Made by a program: the position numbers and the translations under genes
Assembly (NCBI RefSeq): GCF_947493875.1
Contig: NZ_CANLSU010000001.1
Coordinates: 372,001-436,000, forward strand
Reading direction: 5' to 3'
Source: an uncultured Marinococcus sp.
GTDB taxonomy: Bacteria > Bacillota > Bacilli > Bacillales > Marinococcaceae
Length of the DNA stretch: 64,000 nt
Shown: positions 24,053 to 32,660 of the stretch, one piece after another
Position numbering within the stretch: the stretch's first letter is position 1
How the letters are laid out: every line of letters begins with the position of its first letter
Notes under the pieces: model-generated
Told to the model about the DNA's origin: nothing
Database searches by the model: none
What the model saw: only the letters and a program-made list of their open reading frames with translations

Positions 24053-25675
24053 ATGAAAGTGCTGTACGATCAACCAATAGAAAACAATCATTTTTTGCAT
24101 GACTATCAACAGGGAGAACCCAGTGCCAGACAGCTCTTTCATTACGCTGGGGATACCCAGGGGGTGCAGGACCGGCTTCGTTATTTAGACGGCCGGTCTT
24201 TTGAGCGCCGGCGCTTAAAGCAGCTTTTGCAGAAGTATAACGACAGTCTGTACTACGGAGAAAGAGCCGTTGCAGCTCTCGAAAAACTTGAAAGTGAAGA
24301 AGCTGTCATTGTAGCCGGTGGCCAGCAGGCCGGTATGCTTACCGGCCCTTCTATGGTTATATCCAAGGCCTTATCGGTGATTAAGCTGGCAGAAAAGGAA
24401 CAAAAGCGGCTGGGCCGTCCCGTGCTTCCGTTGTTTTGGATCGCGGGCGAGGACCATGACTGGGAGGAAATAAACCATGTCAATTTCCCGGTCGATGGAC
24501 ATCTCGATAAAACAAGATTTGAAGGAAACTTTCTGCCGAACGTGCCTGTGTCCGAGCAGCCGTTTAACGCAGAGGAAGCGGAAGCATTTGTGGAAGAGGC
24601 CTTTTCGAAGCTCCGTGAGAGCCCGTTTACAAAGGAATTAAGAAACGAAGTGCGTGTACTTGTTCACCGATCGGTGTCCTGGTCCCAGTTTTTCGCAGAG
24701 ATGATGCGCTGGCTGTTTAAAGAAACAGATCTCATTATGATGGACCCTCAGCAGCCGGAATGGAGAGAGCTGGGGGCTCCACTTTTTAAAAGCCTGCTCT
24801 CTGAGCCGGGAAAAATAAACGAGGCTGTTTATCAAGGCACAGTCGAAAGAGCAAAAGCTGGGTACGGGGATGTCGGGGGCATCAATTTTGACAGCGGGCA
24901 CCTGTTTTATCATATAAATCATGTGCGGCACCTGCTTGAATATTCAGATGGCGTCTGGCGCAGCCGGAGAACAGGGGATGTGATGAACACGAAGGAATTA
25001 CTGAGAGAATCGGTGCATTCCCCCTTTCTTTTCAGTACGGATGTAGTCACCCGGCCTTTAATGCAGGAGCAGATGCTTCCGGTTCTTCATTTTGTGGCGG
25101 GCCCGGGGGAAATGCAGTACTGGTCTCTTTTGAAGCCGTTGTTTGAAGCACTGGACCTGCGGGTCCCAGTGGTGCAAAAGCGGATGGAGATGCATTACGT
25201 TACCCGGCAGGTGCAGCAGGCCGCCGAAAAAGAACGCATTCCCTTTAGAGAACTGCTGAATTTACCGGCACTAAAACAAAAGCTTCAGGAGGTAAAGCAT
25301 GCTGCCCTGGAAGTGGACGGGAAAGCTAAAGCAGCAAGGGTAATGGAGGAAATGAAAGAAGCGCATGCCGCTCTTGCGGACGAATGGGTTCGCCAGTTTC
25401 CTTCGCAGGAAAGCTTTGCACAAGAAAACTGGCGGCGTATTGAAAAAGAAGTCGGTTATCTTGGAAACCGGCTGGATGCGGAGCAGGAGCGCACAGTTCA
25501 GGTTCATATACAGCGGCTCGAATTAATCATTGGGCAGCTGTATCCGCGCCGGGAGCCGGCAGAACGGCAGATCAATATTTTATTTATGCTAAATGAATTT
25601 GGCGCCTGTCTTCCGGAACAGGTTTCAGCCAAAACGGATTGGAAGAGCGGTCGGCAGAACATTATATTACTGTAG
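24053..25675 (+). CDS. bshC: Bacillithiol biosynthesis cysteine-adding enzyme BshC
   Basis: 540 residues (YllA), the usual length. It joins cysteine to glucosaminyl-malate in the last step of bacillithiol, the main low-molecular thiol of bacilli. Recognised by VIVAGGQQAGMLTGPSMVISKALSVIKLA, VLPLFWIAGEDHDWEEINH (nucleotidyltransferase-like core) and QYWSLLKPLFEAL. A long coiled-coil region follows (about 370-500). It lies immediately before mraZ as in B. subtilis and is separated from it by a terminator. Confidence 0.95.
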   Translation: MKVLYDQPIENNHFLHDYQQGEPSARQLFHYAGDTQGVQDRLRYLDGRSFERRRLKQLLQKYNDSLYYGERAVAALEKLESEEAVIVAGGQQAGMLTGPSMVISKALSVIKLAEKEQKRLGRPVLPLFWIAGEDHDWEEINHVNFPVDGHLDKTRFEGNFLPNVPVSEQPFNAEEAEAFVEEAFSKLRESPFTKELRNEVRVLVHRSVSWSQFFAEMMRWLFKETDLIMMDPQQPEWRELGAPLFKSLLSEPGKINEAVYQGTVERAKAGYGDVGGINFDSGHLFYHINHVRHLLEYSDGVWRSRRTGDVMNTKELLRESVHSPFLFSTDVVTRPLMQEQMLPVLHFVAGPGEMQYWSLLKPLFEALDLRVPVVQKRMEMHYVTRQVQQAAEKERIPFRELLNLPALKQKLQEVKHAALEVDGKAKAARVMEEMKEAHAALADEWVRQFPSQESFAQENWRRIEKEVGYLGNRLDAEQERTVQVHIQRLELIIGQLYPRREPAERQINILFMLNEFGACLPEQVSAKTDWKSGRQNIILL

Positions 25676-25709
25676 CGTCTTTGTACTGATTTATATAATA
25701 TCCGGATAG

Positions 25710-25739
25710 AAACTTCCCGAAATAGCGGGAAGTTTTTTT
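25710..25739 (+). terminator. bshC terminator
   Basis: AAACTTCCCG (25710-25719) pairs with CGGGAAGTTT (25726-25735), followed by a T-run. Confidence 0.92.
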
Positions 25740-25762
25740 GTTAAAAAAATTTTCCGGAAAAA

Positions 25763-25786
25763 GTGGTACAAAGTGGGGGAATGTGG
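25763..25786 (+). promoter_or_regulatory. MraZ operator: three 10-bp repeats
   Basis: Three GTGG cores at 25763, 25773 and 25783 sit exactly 10 bp apart (AGTGGTACAA, AGTGGGGGAA, TGTGGTAACT). This is the direct-repeat pattern bound by MraZ upstream of dcw clusters, so MraZ very likely represses its own operon here. Confidence 0.85.
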
Positions 25787-25824
25787 TAACTTAAATATAT
25801 GGAGTGGTGAAAGGTTGGGTCCAT

Positions 25825-26256
25825 ATGTTTATGGGAGAATATCAACATAATATGGACGATAAAGGAAGAATCATTATCCCATCCCGTTTTCGGGAGAAGC
25901 TGGGAGATTCTTTCGTCGTTACCCGTGGTCTGGATGGATGCTTGTTTGTTTATCCTTACGACGAATGGGAACGTATTGAAACCAAATTAAAAGCTTTGCC
26001 TTTCACAAAAAAAGACGCAAGGGCATTCACACGTTTTTTCTTTTCAGGTGCATCTGAATGTGAACTTGATAAGCAGGGACGTTCGATGATTCCAACCACC
26101 CTCCGCCAATATGCAGAATTAAAAAAAGAATGTATGATCATCGGGGTAAGCAGCCGAGTAGAAATATGGGATAAACACAAATGGGACGAATATTACGCAG
26201 AATCAGAGGAAGCATTTCCGGATATCGCAGAGAACATGGCCGATTTAGATTTTTAA
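25825..26256 (+). CDS. mraZ: Transcriptional regulator MraZ
   Basis: 143 residues with two AbrB-like SpoVT/MazE half domains, each with the DxxGR motif: [16 protein letters not shown] (N-terminal) and [18 protein letters not shown] (C-terminal). It forms a ring that binds GTGG repeats in front of its own gene and regulates the division cluster. The frame extends to 25804, but the ATG at 25825 gives the usual MFMGEYQH N-terminus. Confidence 0.97.
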   Translation: MFMGEYQHNMDDKGRIIIPSRFREKLGDSFVVTRGLDGCLFVYPYDEWERIETKLKALPFTKKDARAFTRFFFSGASECELDKQGRSMIPTTLRQYAELKKECMIIGVSSRVEIWDKHKWDEYYAESEEAFPDIAENMADLDF

Positions 26257-26293
26257 AAGCAGTATCAAACACGTTTTTGCCGGAGGAATAGAA

Positions 26294-27253
26294 GTGCCGC
26301 CACAATTTGAGCATGAAACCGTATTAAAGGAAGCAGCAGTCCAGGGGCTGAATATACATCCGGATGGGGTGTATGTTGATTGTACTCTCGGGGGCGGCGG
26401 ACACAGTGAAGAAGTCATGAAGCAGCTTTCTTCCGAAGGCCTTTTAATAGCCTTTGACCAGGATGAGGAAGCGATCGCTCATGCACAGCAGCGGCTTCAG
26501 GTTTATGGGGAGAATTTCAGGATCGTACATAGCAATTTCCAGTTTTTAAAGGAAGAACTGCTTGAGCTTCAAGCCGGGCAGGTAAACGGGATATTATTCG
26601 ATCTTGGAGTTTCATCGCCGCAGTTCGACCGGCCGGAAAGAGGATTTAGCTACCGCTATAATGCCCCTCTTGACATGAGAATGGACAGGCACAGGCAGGA
26701 GCGTACAGCAGCACATATCGTCAATGAAGCATCATTTCAGGAGATCTGGCAGATTCTCTCGGAGTACGGGGAAGAGCGTTTTTCAAAGCAGATTGCCAGA
26801 AAAATCGAAAAAGCGCGTGAAGATCACCGTATTGAAACCACTGAACAACTAGTTGAAATCATCAAAAGTGCAATACCTGCACCGGCCAGGAGAAAGGGCG
26901 GGCATCCGGCGAAGCGGACTTTTCAGGCTTTGCGAATTGCTGTAAATAATGAAATTGATGTGTTCAAAGAAGCGCTTGGCGATGCGCTGACAATGCTGGC
27001 GCCGGGCGGAAGATTATGTGTCATAACATTTCATTCGTTAGAAGACAGAATTTGTAAAAGGTTGTTTAAACAGAAAAGTTCTCCACCTCCGCTTCCGAAG
27101 GGGCTCCCGGTCGTGCCCGATGAAGCAGAACCAGATTTTAACCTGGTTACAAAGAAACCGATCCTGCCATCAGAAGATGAACTGACGCAAAATCCAAGGG
27201 CGGCTTCCGCGAAGCTTCGAATCATCGAAAAACGCGAGGAGGGTAAACAATAA
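26294..27253 (+). CDS. rsmH: 16S rRNA (cytosine-1402-N4) methyltransferase RsmH
   Basis: 319 residues (MraW). [15 protein letters not shown], the SAM-binding [36 protein letters not shown] and [18 protein letters not shown] are family signatures. It methylates C1402 in the ribosomal P site region. The start is GTG with GGAGGAA upstream. Its stop overlaps the ftsL start by one base (TAATG). Confidence 0.97.
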   Translation: MPPQFEHETVLKEAAVQGLNIHPDGVYVDCTLGGGGHSEEVMKQLSSEGLLIAFDQDEEAIAHAQQRLQVYGENFRIVHSNFQFLKEELLELQAGQVNGILFDLGVSSPQFDRPERGFSYRYNAPLDMRMDRHRQERTAAHIVNEASFQEIWQILSEYGEERFSKQIARKIEKAREDHRIETTEQLVEIIKSAIPAPARRKGGHPAKRTFQALRIAVNNEIDVFKEALGDALTMLAPGGRLCVITFHSLEDRICKRLFKQKSSPPPLPKGLPVVPDEAEPDFNLVTKKPILPSEDELTQNPRAASAKLRIIEKREEGKQ

Positions 27254-27621
27254 TGGAGAATTTGGCACAGCAGATTAAACGCCAGCAGGAAGACAAACAA
27301 ATCGTACATAAAAAAGTCCAGTACCACGTTCGTGGTGGGATTACAAAGGGTGAAAAACTGATAATGACGGCCGTTATTATCGGGATTTTAATCGCATCCT
27401 TTTTCATCGTTTCGAATTTCGCTACGATACACGCCCAGGACCAGCAGATTGACCAGACCGCAACACAGGTCCAGGAGCAGCAGCAGGTGAATCAGAACCT
27501 TGAGCTGCAGGTTGCTGAACTTAGTTCACCGGAGCGTATCATGGACTACGCGAAAAATGAGCTGGGTATGGAAATGAAGGATGAAAATATTCAAGTCGTA
27601 AACGGAACAGAACAGAACTGA
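27253..27621 (+). CDS. ftsL: Cell division protein FtsL
   Basis: 122-residue bitopic membrane protein. It has a basic cytoplasmic N-terminus (1-36), a single membrane helix (about 37-58; LIMTAVIIGILIASFFIVSNF) and an extracellular leucine-zipper-like coiled coil (about 65-100) rich in glutamine. It partners DivIB and DivIC in the divisome and activates PBP2B/FtsW. Start TAATG is coupled to rsmH. Confidence 0.92.
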   Translation: MENLAQQIKRQQEDKQIVHKKVQYHVRGGITKGEKLIMTAVIIGILIASFFIVSNFATIHAQDQQIDQTATQVQEQQQVNQNLELQVAELSSPERIMDYAKNELGMEMKDENIQVVNGTEQN

Positions 27622-27674
27622 TGCAGAAGGGAGGGGAATCCGTGGAAACACGGTAGTACTGCTCCCTTCTTGCA
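27622..27674 (+). promoter_or_regulatory. Structured RNA with a four-codon mini-ORF between ftsL and pbpB
   Basis: TGCAGAAGGGAG (27622-27633) pairs with CTCCCTTCTTGCA (27662-27674) with one bulge. Inside it CCGTG-GAAA-CACGG (27640-27653) forms a hairpin with a GNRA tetraloop. The 5' arm contains AAGGGAGG, 8 nt before a GTG that opens a four-codon frame closed by TAG (27642-27656). This could be an attenuator or an mRNA processing site. The function is unknown. Confidence 0.55.
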
Positions 27675-27727
27675 AGTTAACTGCGGCCCCGGCACATGTA
27701 AAAACTCAGGTGGTGAACGTTCTCAGC

Positions 27728-30016
27728 ATGAAGAAATTGAAAAGCACGAAAGTACGGGCGCTTTTACTGGTCATTGCTGTAGCTGTTTTCTTTCTCGTTT
27801 TCACCGGCCGTATGGTGTACATCCAGGTGGGAAAAACAGTAGAGGGAAATGACCTTGCAAGTATGGCAGACTCCAGATATACCACGACTGAAACCGTTGA
27901 TGCGAAACGAGGGACTATTTTTGACAAGCAGGGAGAACCTCTGGCAGAACAGGTGCCCTCTTATTCTGTGTATGCCGTCCTCGATGAATCCTACGATGAT
28001 CATGTGAAAAACCCGGACAGGGTAGCGAGAGAGCTTGGGCCACTGATCGGTATGGAAAATGCAGAGCTGAAAGACATGCTCGAACGCGATCAGTACCAGG
28101 TGGAGCTTGGTTCCGGAAGCAAGTATTTAACGCTGTCTGAACGAGAAGAAATCGAGCAGCTTGATCTTGCAGGTATACATTTTCGTGAGGAGCCGACGCG
28201 CTACTATCCGAACCAGACGTTTGCAAGCCACGTGCTTGGCTATATGAGTCGGGATATGTCAGAAGCTCACATGGGACTTGAAGCCGGATTGAATGAAGAA
28301 TTGACCGGAAAAGACGGAACAAGAACAGAGTCTGAAGAGAATGCTCTTCTTGACGAAGATGAGACCACAACGAACACAGCTGAAGACGGCAAAGACGTTT
28401 ACCTGACTTTGGATGGAAATATTCAAAGCGTGCTTGAACAGTCGATGTCAGAGGTGGAAGAAAGCTACAGCCCAAACAAAATTATGGGCATTGTAGCAGA
28501 CGCAGACAGTGGGGAAATACTCGGTATGAGCAACCGCCCGAGCTTTAACCCGAATGAATATGAAGAAATCGAAAACTACACCAACTATGCTGTCTCCGAT
28601 CAGTTTGAGCCCGGGTCGACCATGAAAATCTTTACGCTGGCAGCTGCGATTGATAAAGGAGTCTTTGAAGGCAAGGATACTTATGAGTCCGGCACATATA
28701 ACGTTTCCGGGGAAACAATCCGGGATCATAACAACGGGGAAGGTTGGGGAGAAATCACTTATAATGAAGGTCTCCGGCGTTCTTCGAACGTAGCATTTAT
28801 GAGGATTGCGCTTGAAATTCTGCCTGAAGGAGCCCTGTTTAATTACCTGGAAAAATTCGGTTTCGGCCAGGAAACCGGAATTGATCTGCCGAATGAAGCG
28901 GACGGCGCATTAGCGGAAGAGACACCATTAAACGTTGGTATAACAGCCTTCGGGCAGGCTTCTACAGTTACTCCTATTCAGATGATTCAGGGGGCCACCG
29001 CTATAGCCAATGATGGTAAAATGATGCAGCCCTATGTGATCGACCACATTGAAAACCCAAACAACAACGAAACAACGTATGAATCCGAACCCAACGTAGC
29101 AGGCAAGCCGATCAGCAAGAAGGCAGCTGAAAAAACTAGGAAAAAGCTTCAAACCGTCATTGAGGGAGAGCATGGCACTGGGGCGCCGTACCAGATTGAT
29201 GGAGTAGAGGTTGCGGGAAAAACAGGCACAGCTCAAATCTCTGATCCCGAGGGGGGAGGCTACTTGAGCGGGGAAAACCAGAATATCTTTTCTTTCATCG
29301 GCATGGCGCCGGTGGACGATCCGGAAATTATTGTCTATGTTGTCGTGGACCGTCCGGAGCTTGAGCCGACAGAAACAGGCTCGGATGCCGTGAGCGCTAT
29401 TTTTAATCCGGTAATGCAGCAGAGCCTTTCATACATGAATCTTACCCCTTCGGATGTTGAGGATACAAAAGCCTATGAAGAATCAGGTATCGAATTTGAA
29501 GACTATACCGGGAAATCGGTGAATAAAGCTGAAAATGCCGCTGAGAACGCGGGACTGCAGCCGGTGGTAATCGGCAGCGGCAGCCAGGTGGAAAATCAGA
29601 TTCCTACAAATTCGGAACGGCTGATCGTAGGTGAAAAAGTAATCTTCCTTACAAATGGACAAAAAAGTATTCCTGATGTCAGCGGATGGTCACTCCGGGA
29701 AATCCAGCGCCTTGAAGCGCTGCTTGAAATCGATATAGACACAAGCGGTTCCGGCTATGTCAGCTCCCAGTCGGTGGAAGCCGGCACAGCCGTTAGTGCT
29801 GCCGGCAATATGGAAGTCGAGCTGGTTCCGCCGGACGAACTGGAGGACGCTCAGGCAGAGCAGACAGAAGCAGAAGAAGCTGACGCGGAAAATGAAAACC
29901 GGGAACAACAGCCACAAGAGGCTGAAACAGAGGAACCTGAAGCTCAGGAAAATGATACAGAGGAAAGCTCCGGTGAAGAGCAGCCAGCAGAAAGTGAAGC
30001 ACCGGTAGAAAATTAA
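27728..30016 (+). CDS. pbpB: Penicillin-binding protein 2B, septal transpeptidase
   Basis: 762 residues from the chosen ATG. It has a short cytoplasmic part and a membrane helix (about 12-30), then the PBP dimerisation domain and the transpeptidase domain with STMK (Ser297), SSN (352-354) and KTGT (498-501). Two PASTA domains follow (about 585-643 and 645-701). Two PASTA repeats mark PBP2B rather than SpoVD. It cross-links septal peptidoglycan in the divisome. The last 60 residues are an acidic tail (about 26 D/E and one R), absent from B. subtilis PBP2B. GTG codons at 27710 and 27713 are alternative starts, because AGGTGG lies close to them and rather far from the ATG. spoVD, normally next, is missing. 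Confidence 0.95.
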   Translation: MKKLKSTKVRALLLVIAVAVFFLVFTGRMVYIQVGKTVEGNDLASMADSRYTTTETVDAKRGTIFDKQGEPLAEQVPSYSVYAVLDESYDDHVKNPDRVARELGPLIGMENAELKDMLERDQYQVELGSGSKYLTLSEREEIEQLDLAGIHFREEPTRYYPNQTFASHVLGYMSRDMSEAHMGLEAGLNEELTGKDGTRTESEENALLDEDETTTNTAEDGKDVYLTLDGNIQSVLEQSMSEVEESYSPNKIMGIVADADSGEILGMSNRPSFNPNEYEEIENYTNYAVSDQFEPGSTMKIFTLAAAIDKGVFEGKDTYESGTYNVSGETIRDHNNGEGWGEITYNEGLRRSSNVAFMRIALEILPEGALFNYLEKFGFGQETGIDLPNEADGALAEETPLNVGITAFGQASTVTPIQMIQGATAIANDGKMMQPYVIDHIENPNNNETTYESEPNVAGKPISKKAAEKTRKKLQTVIEGEHGTGAPYQIDGVEVAGKTGTAQISDPEGGGYLSGENQNIFSFIGMAPVDDPEIIVYVVVDRPELEPTETGSDAVSAIFNPVMQQSLSYMNLTPSDVEDTKAYEESGIEFEDYTGKSVNKAENAAENAGLQPVVIGSGSQVENQIPTNSERLIVGEKVIFLTNGQKSIPDVSGWSLREIQRLEALLEIDIDTSGSGYVSSQSVEAGTAVSAAGNMEVELVPPDELEDAQAEQTEAEEADAENENREQQPQEAETEEPEAQENDTEESSGEEQPAESEAPVEN

Positions 30017-30069
30017 TGACGATTGTCCCATGACATGTTTTATCGTTCACATTAGAATGAGTGGGGTGT

Positions 30070-30098
30070 ACGCAGAGAACGAACGCAGTTCTCTGCGT
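30070..30098 (+). terminator. Perfect dyad between pbpB and murE
   Basis: ACGCAGAGAAC (30070-30080) and GTTCTCTGCGT (30088-30098) form an 11-bp perfect stem with a 7-nt loop. The following bases lack a T-run, so it may be a weak terminator, a pause site or a processing element. A TATAAT at 30145-30150 could be the -10 of a murE promoter, but no -35 is seen. Confidence 0.5.
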
Positions 30099-30191
30099 GT
30101 ATATTCGTTTAAAAACAGCCGGGAAAGACGAAACACGTTTTTTCTATAATTAGTGGTAAACACTTGCTCCGGATAGAAAAGAGGCACGGAA

Positions 30192-31661
30192 ATGAAATAT
30201 ATTACAGACATTATTCCAAGTATAATGGTTCGGGTTGAGCGCGAAGACAAAGAAATCGAGAGCTTACATATGGATTCCAGGGGAGTAATCCCAAATGGTC
30301 TGTTTTTTTGTATTGAAGGGACCAAAGTAGACGGCCATGATTTTGCCGCCGACGCAGTAAGTAATGGGGCGGCGGCTGTGATAGCTGAACGGCATGTGGA
30401 CGTCGAAGCTCCTGTGTGGCTAGTGAAGGATACGCAGAAGGTAATGGCCTACGCGGCGGATCATTTCTACGGGCACCCTACAGAGGATGTCCGCATAATC
30501 GGTATTACCGGGACAAATGGTAAAACCACGACCAGTCATTTAGTTGAATCTATCCTAAACGAAGAGCAGACTAAGACAGGGTTAATCGGCACTATGTATG
30601 CAAAAATCGGAAGTGAATCCGTAGAGACAAATAACACTACGCCTGAATCCCTGGAGCTGCAGCAGCTGTTTGCGAAGATGCGGGAGGATAAAGTGGAAAG
30701 CTGTGTTATGGAGGTTTCTTCTCATGCGCTGCAGATGGGGCGCGTGCGGGGAGTCCAGTTCCGGACAGCAGTTTTTACAAACCTGTCACAGGATCATCTG
30801 GATTATCACGGCTCGATGGAAAGCTACAGAAACGCTAAAAGCCTCCTGTTTTCACAGCTGGGCAACAGCTTTGCGGGAGAGCTGAGCACTGCGGTATTAA
30901 ATGGAGACGACGAAGCCTCCGATTACTTTCAGGCAGTGACCACAGCACCGGTGCTCACATACGGGATCAGTGACCGCAACGATATTTACGCTGAAAATAT
31001 AAAAACTTCCGGTGGCAAAACATCGTTTACGCTGAACACCCCTTGGGGGAGCACGGAGGTGGAGTATCCACTGCTTGGAAGGTTTAATGTATACAACGCG
31101 CTCGCAGCCATCGCTGCATGTATTGCAGAAAACGTTTCTGTCACAAGCATCGTTGATGGCCTGAAGCATGCCCCGGTTGTAAGCGGCAGATTTGAAGCAG
31201 TGGAAGCAGGGCAGAAAAGCACCATTGTCGTTGATTATGCCCATACCCCGGGCGGACTGGAAAATGTTGCTCAAACAGCCTTTGATATGACTGAGGGGCG
31301 TCTTTATACCGTGATAGGGTGCGGCGGAGACCGGGACAAAGAAAAAAGGCCAAAGATGGCAGCTGCAGCAGAAAAGTTCAGTGACCTGGTCATTCTTACC
31401 TCCGACAATCCGCGCTCGGAAGACCCGGCTGAAATATTGGAGCAGATGGAAGCAGGGTTTGCCGGTACAGAATACGAAATCATTGAGGACCGCCGCAAGG
31501 CGATCGAACGTGCCGTATTCCTTGCCGGGGACGGGGACACAGTGCTTGTTGCAGGCAAAGGCCACGAAACGTACCAGGTAATAGGGGATCAAACGTTGGA
31601 ATTTGATGACCGCGAAGTAGCAAAAGAAGCGGTCAGAAAGAAAAATAATAAACAGTCTTAG
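30192..31661 (+). CDS. murE: UDP-MurNAc-L-Ala-D-Glu:meso-diaminopimelate ligase
   Basis: 489 residues. The ATP-binding P-loop GTNGKTT is at 107-113. The substrate-selecting motif DNPR is at 405-408, diagnostic of ligases that add meso-diaminopimelate rather than lysine, so the cell wall is predicted to be A1-gamma type. Other conserved parts are VMEVSSHAL and DYAHTP. It acts in the cytoplasm after MurD. Confidence 0.97.
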   Translation: MKYITDIIPSIMVRVEREDKEIESLHMDSRGVIPNGLFFCIEGTKVDGHDFAADAVSNGAAAVIAERHVDVEAPVWLVKDTQKVMAYAADHFYGHPTEDVRIIGITGTNGKTTTSHLVESILNEEQTKTGLIGTMYAKIGSESVETNNTTPESLELQQLFAKMREDKVESCVMEVSSHALQMGRVRGVQFRTAVFTNLSQDHLDYHGSMESYRNAKSLLFSQLGNSFAGELSTAVLNGDDEASDYFQAVTTAPVLTYGISDRNDIYAENIKTSGGKTSFTLNTPWGSTEVEYPLLGRFNVYNALAAIAACIAENVSVTSIVDGLKHAPVVSGRFEAVEAGQKSTIVVDYAHTPGGLENVAQTAFDMTEGRLYTVIGCGGDRDKEKRPKMAAAAEKFSDLVILTSDNPRSEDPAEILEQMEAGFAGTEYEIIEDRRKAIERAVFLAGDGDTVLVAGKGHETYQVIGDQTLEFDDREVAKEAVRKKNNKQS

Positions 31662-31688
31662 CGCTTCATACTGAAAGGAGCTCCCTCG

Positions 31689-32660
31689 ATGGGTTTTGCA
31701 GCTTTAATAGTAACAATAGTTTCATTTATTATATGTGCGGTTTCAGCACCGGTCCTTATTCCAGCTTTAAAGCGGCTGAAATTTGGCCAGAGTATCCGGG
31801 AAACGGGGCCGGAATCGCATCAGAAAAAAGGCGGCACGCCAACAATGGGAGGCGTAATGATTATTGCCGGCCTTTTGATTACTGCTCTCATCGTGCTGCC
31901 GCTTTTTGTCGGCTACACAACAGAAATTTGGCTGCTCCTGCTTGTAACTGTAGGCTTTGGAATACTTGGATTTTTGGATGATTTCATTAAAATTGTCATG
32001 AAACGGAACCTCGGCCTTACAAGTATTCAGAAGCTGATTGGCCAGGTGGTTATTGCATTTATCTTTTTTATTGTTTTGTATAACGGCACGTTTGATACAA
32101 GTGTAGCTGTGCCGGGAACTGAATGGTCACTCGAATTTGGATGGGCGTATTTTTTTCTAATCATTATTATGCTCGTCGGTGCTTCCAACGCAGTGAATTT
32201 GACGGACGGGCTGGATGGACTGCTGGCCGGCACGGGAACGATGGCGTTTGCCGCTTATGCCCTGGTCGCTTTTTCGCTTGGGTATATGGACGTTGGGCTG
32301 TTTGCGTTTGCAGTTGTGGGCAGCCTGCTCGGCTTTTTAATCTTCAATAAATACCCGGCAAAGATTTTCATGGGGGACACCGGTTCCCTCGCGCTCGGGG
32401 GCGCGATTGCTGCTGTAGCTATTTTAACCAAAACCGAGCTGACGCTGATTGTGATCGGTCTCGTATTTGTTCTGGAGACGCTGAGTGTCATTATCCAGGT
32501 GATTTCGTACAAATTAAGAGGGAAAAAGGTATTTAAAATGAGCCCGGTTCATCACCATTTTGAACTGTCAGGCTGGTCGGAGTGGCAGGTTGTTACTGCC
32601 TTTTGGGTGGTGGGCGCTGCTGCCGGGCTGTCCGGGGTCGCATTAGAGGTGTTTTTATAA
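31689..32660 (+). CDS. mraY: Phospho-MurNAc-pentapeptide transferase MraY
   Basis: 323 residues, ten membrane helices. It transfers phospho-MurNAc-pentapeptide to undecaprenyl phosphate to give lipid I. Motifs: KKGGTPTMGGVMI, the catalytic DD in LGFLDDFIK, NAVNLTDGLDGL, IFMGDTGSLALGG and the histidine-rich MSPVHHHFELSGWSE. The ATG has GGAGCTCC upstream. The stop overlaps murD by one base. Confidence 0.98.
   Translation: MGFAALIVTIVSFIICAVSAPVLIPALKRLKFGQSIRETGPESHQKKGGTPTMGGVMIIAGLLITALIVLPLFVGYTTEIWLLLLVTVGFGILGFLDDFIKIVMKRNLGLTSIQKLIGQVVIAFIFFIVLYNGTFDTSVAVPGTEWSLEFGWAYFFLIIIMLVGASNAVNLTDGLDGLLAGTGTMAFAAYALVAFSLGYMDVGLFAFAVVGSLLGFLIFNKYPAKIFMGDTGSLALGGAIAAVAILTKTELTLIVIGLVFVLETLSVIIQVISYKLRGKKVFKMSPVHHHFELSGWSEWQVVTAFWVVGAAAGLSGVALEVFL

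Noticed and set aside
27710-27727. GTG start codons of pbpB at 27710 and 27713
   Set aside because: Not excluded, but the ATG at 27728 gives the usual short basic N-terminus. The alternatives lie within the ribosome-site sequence.
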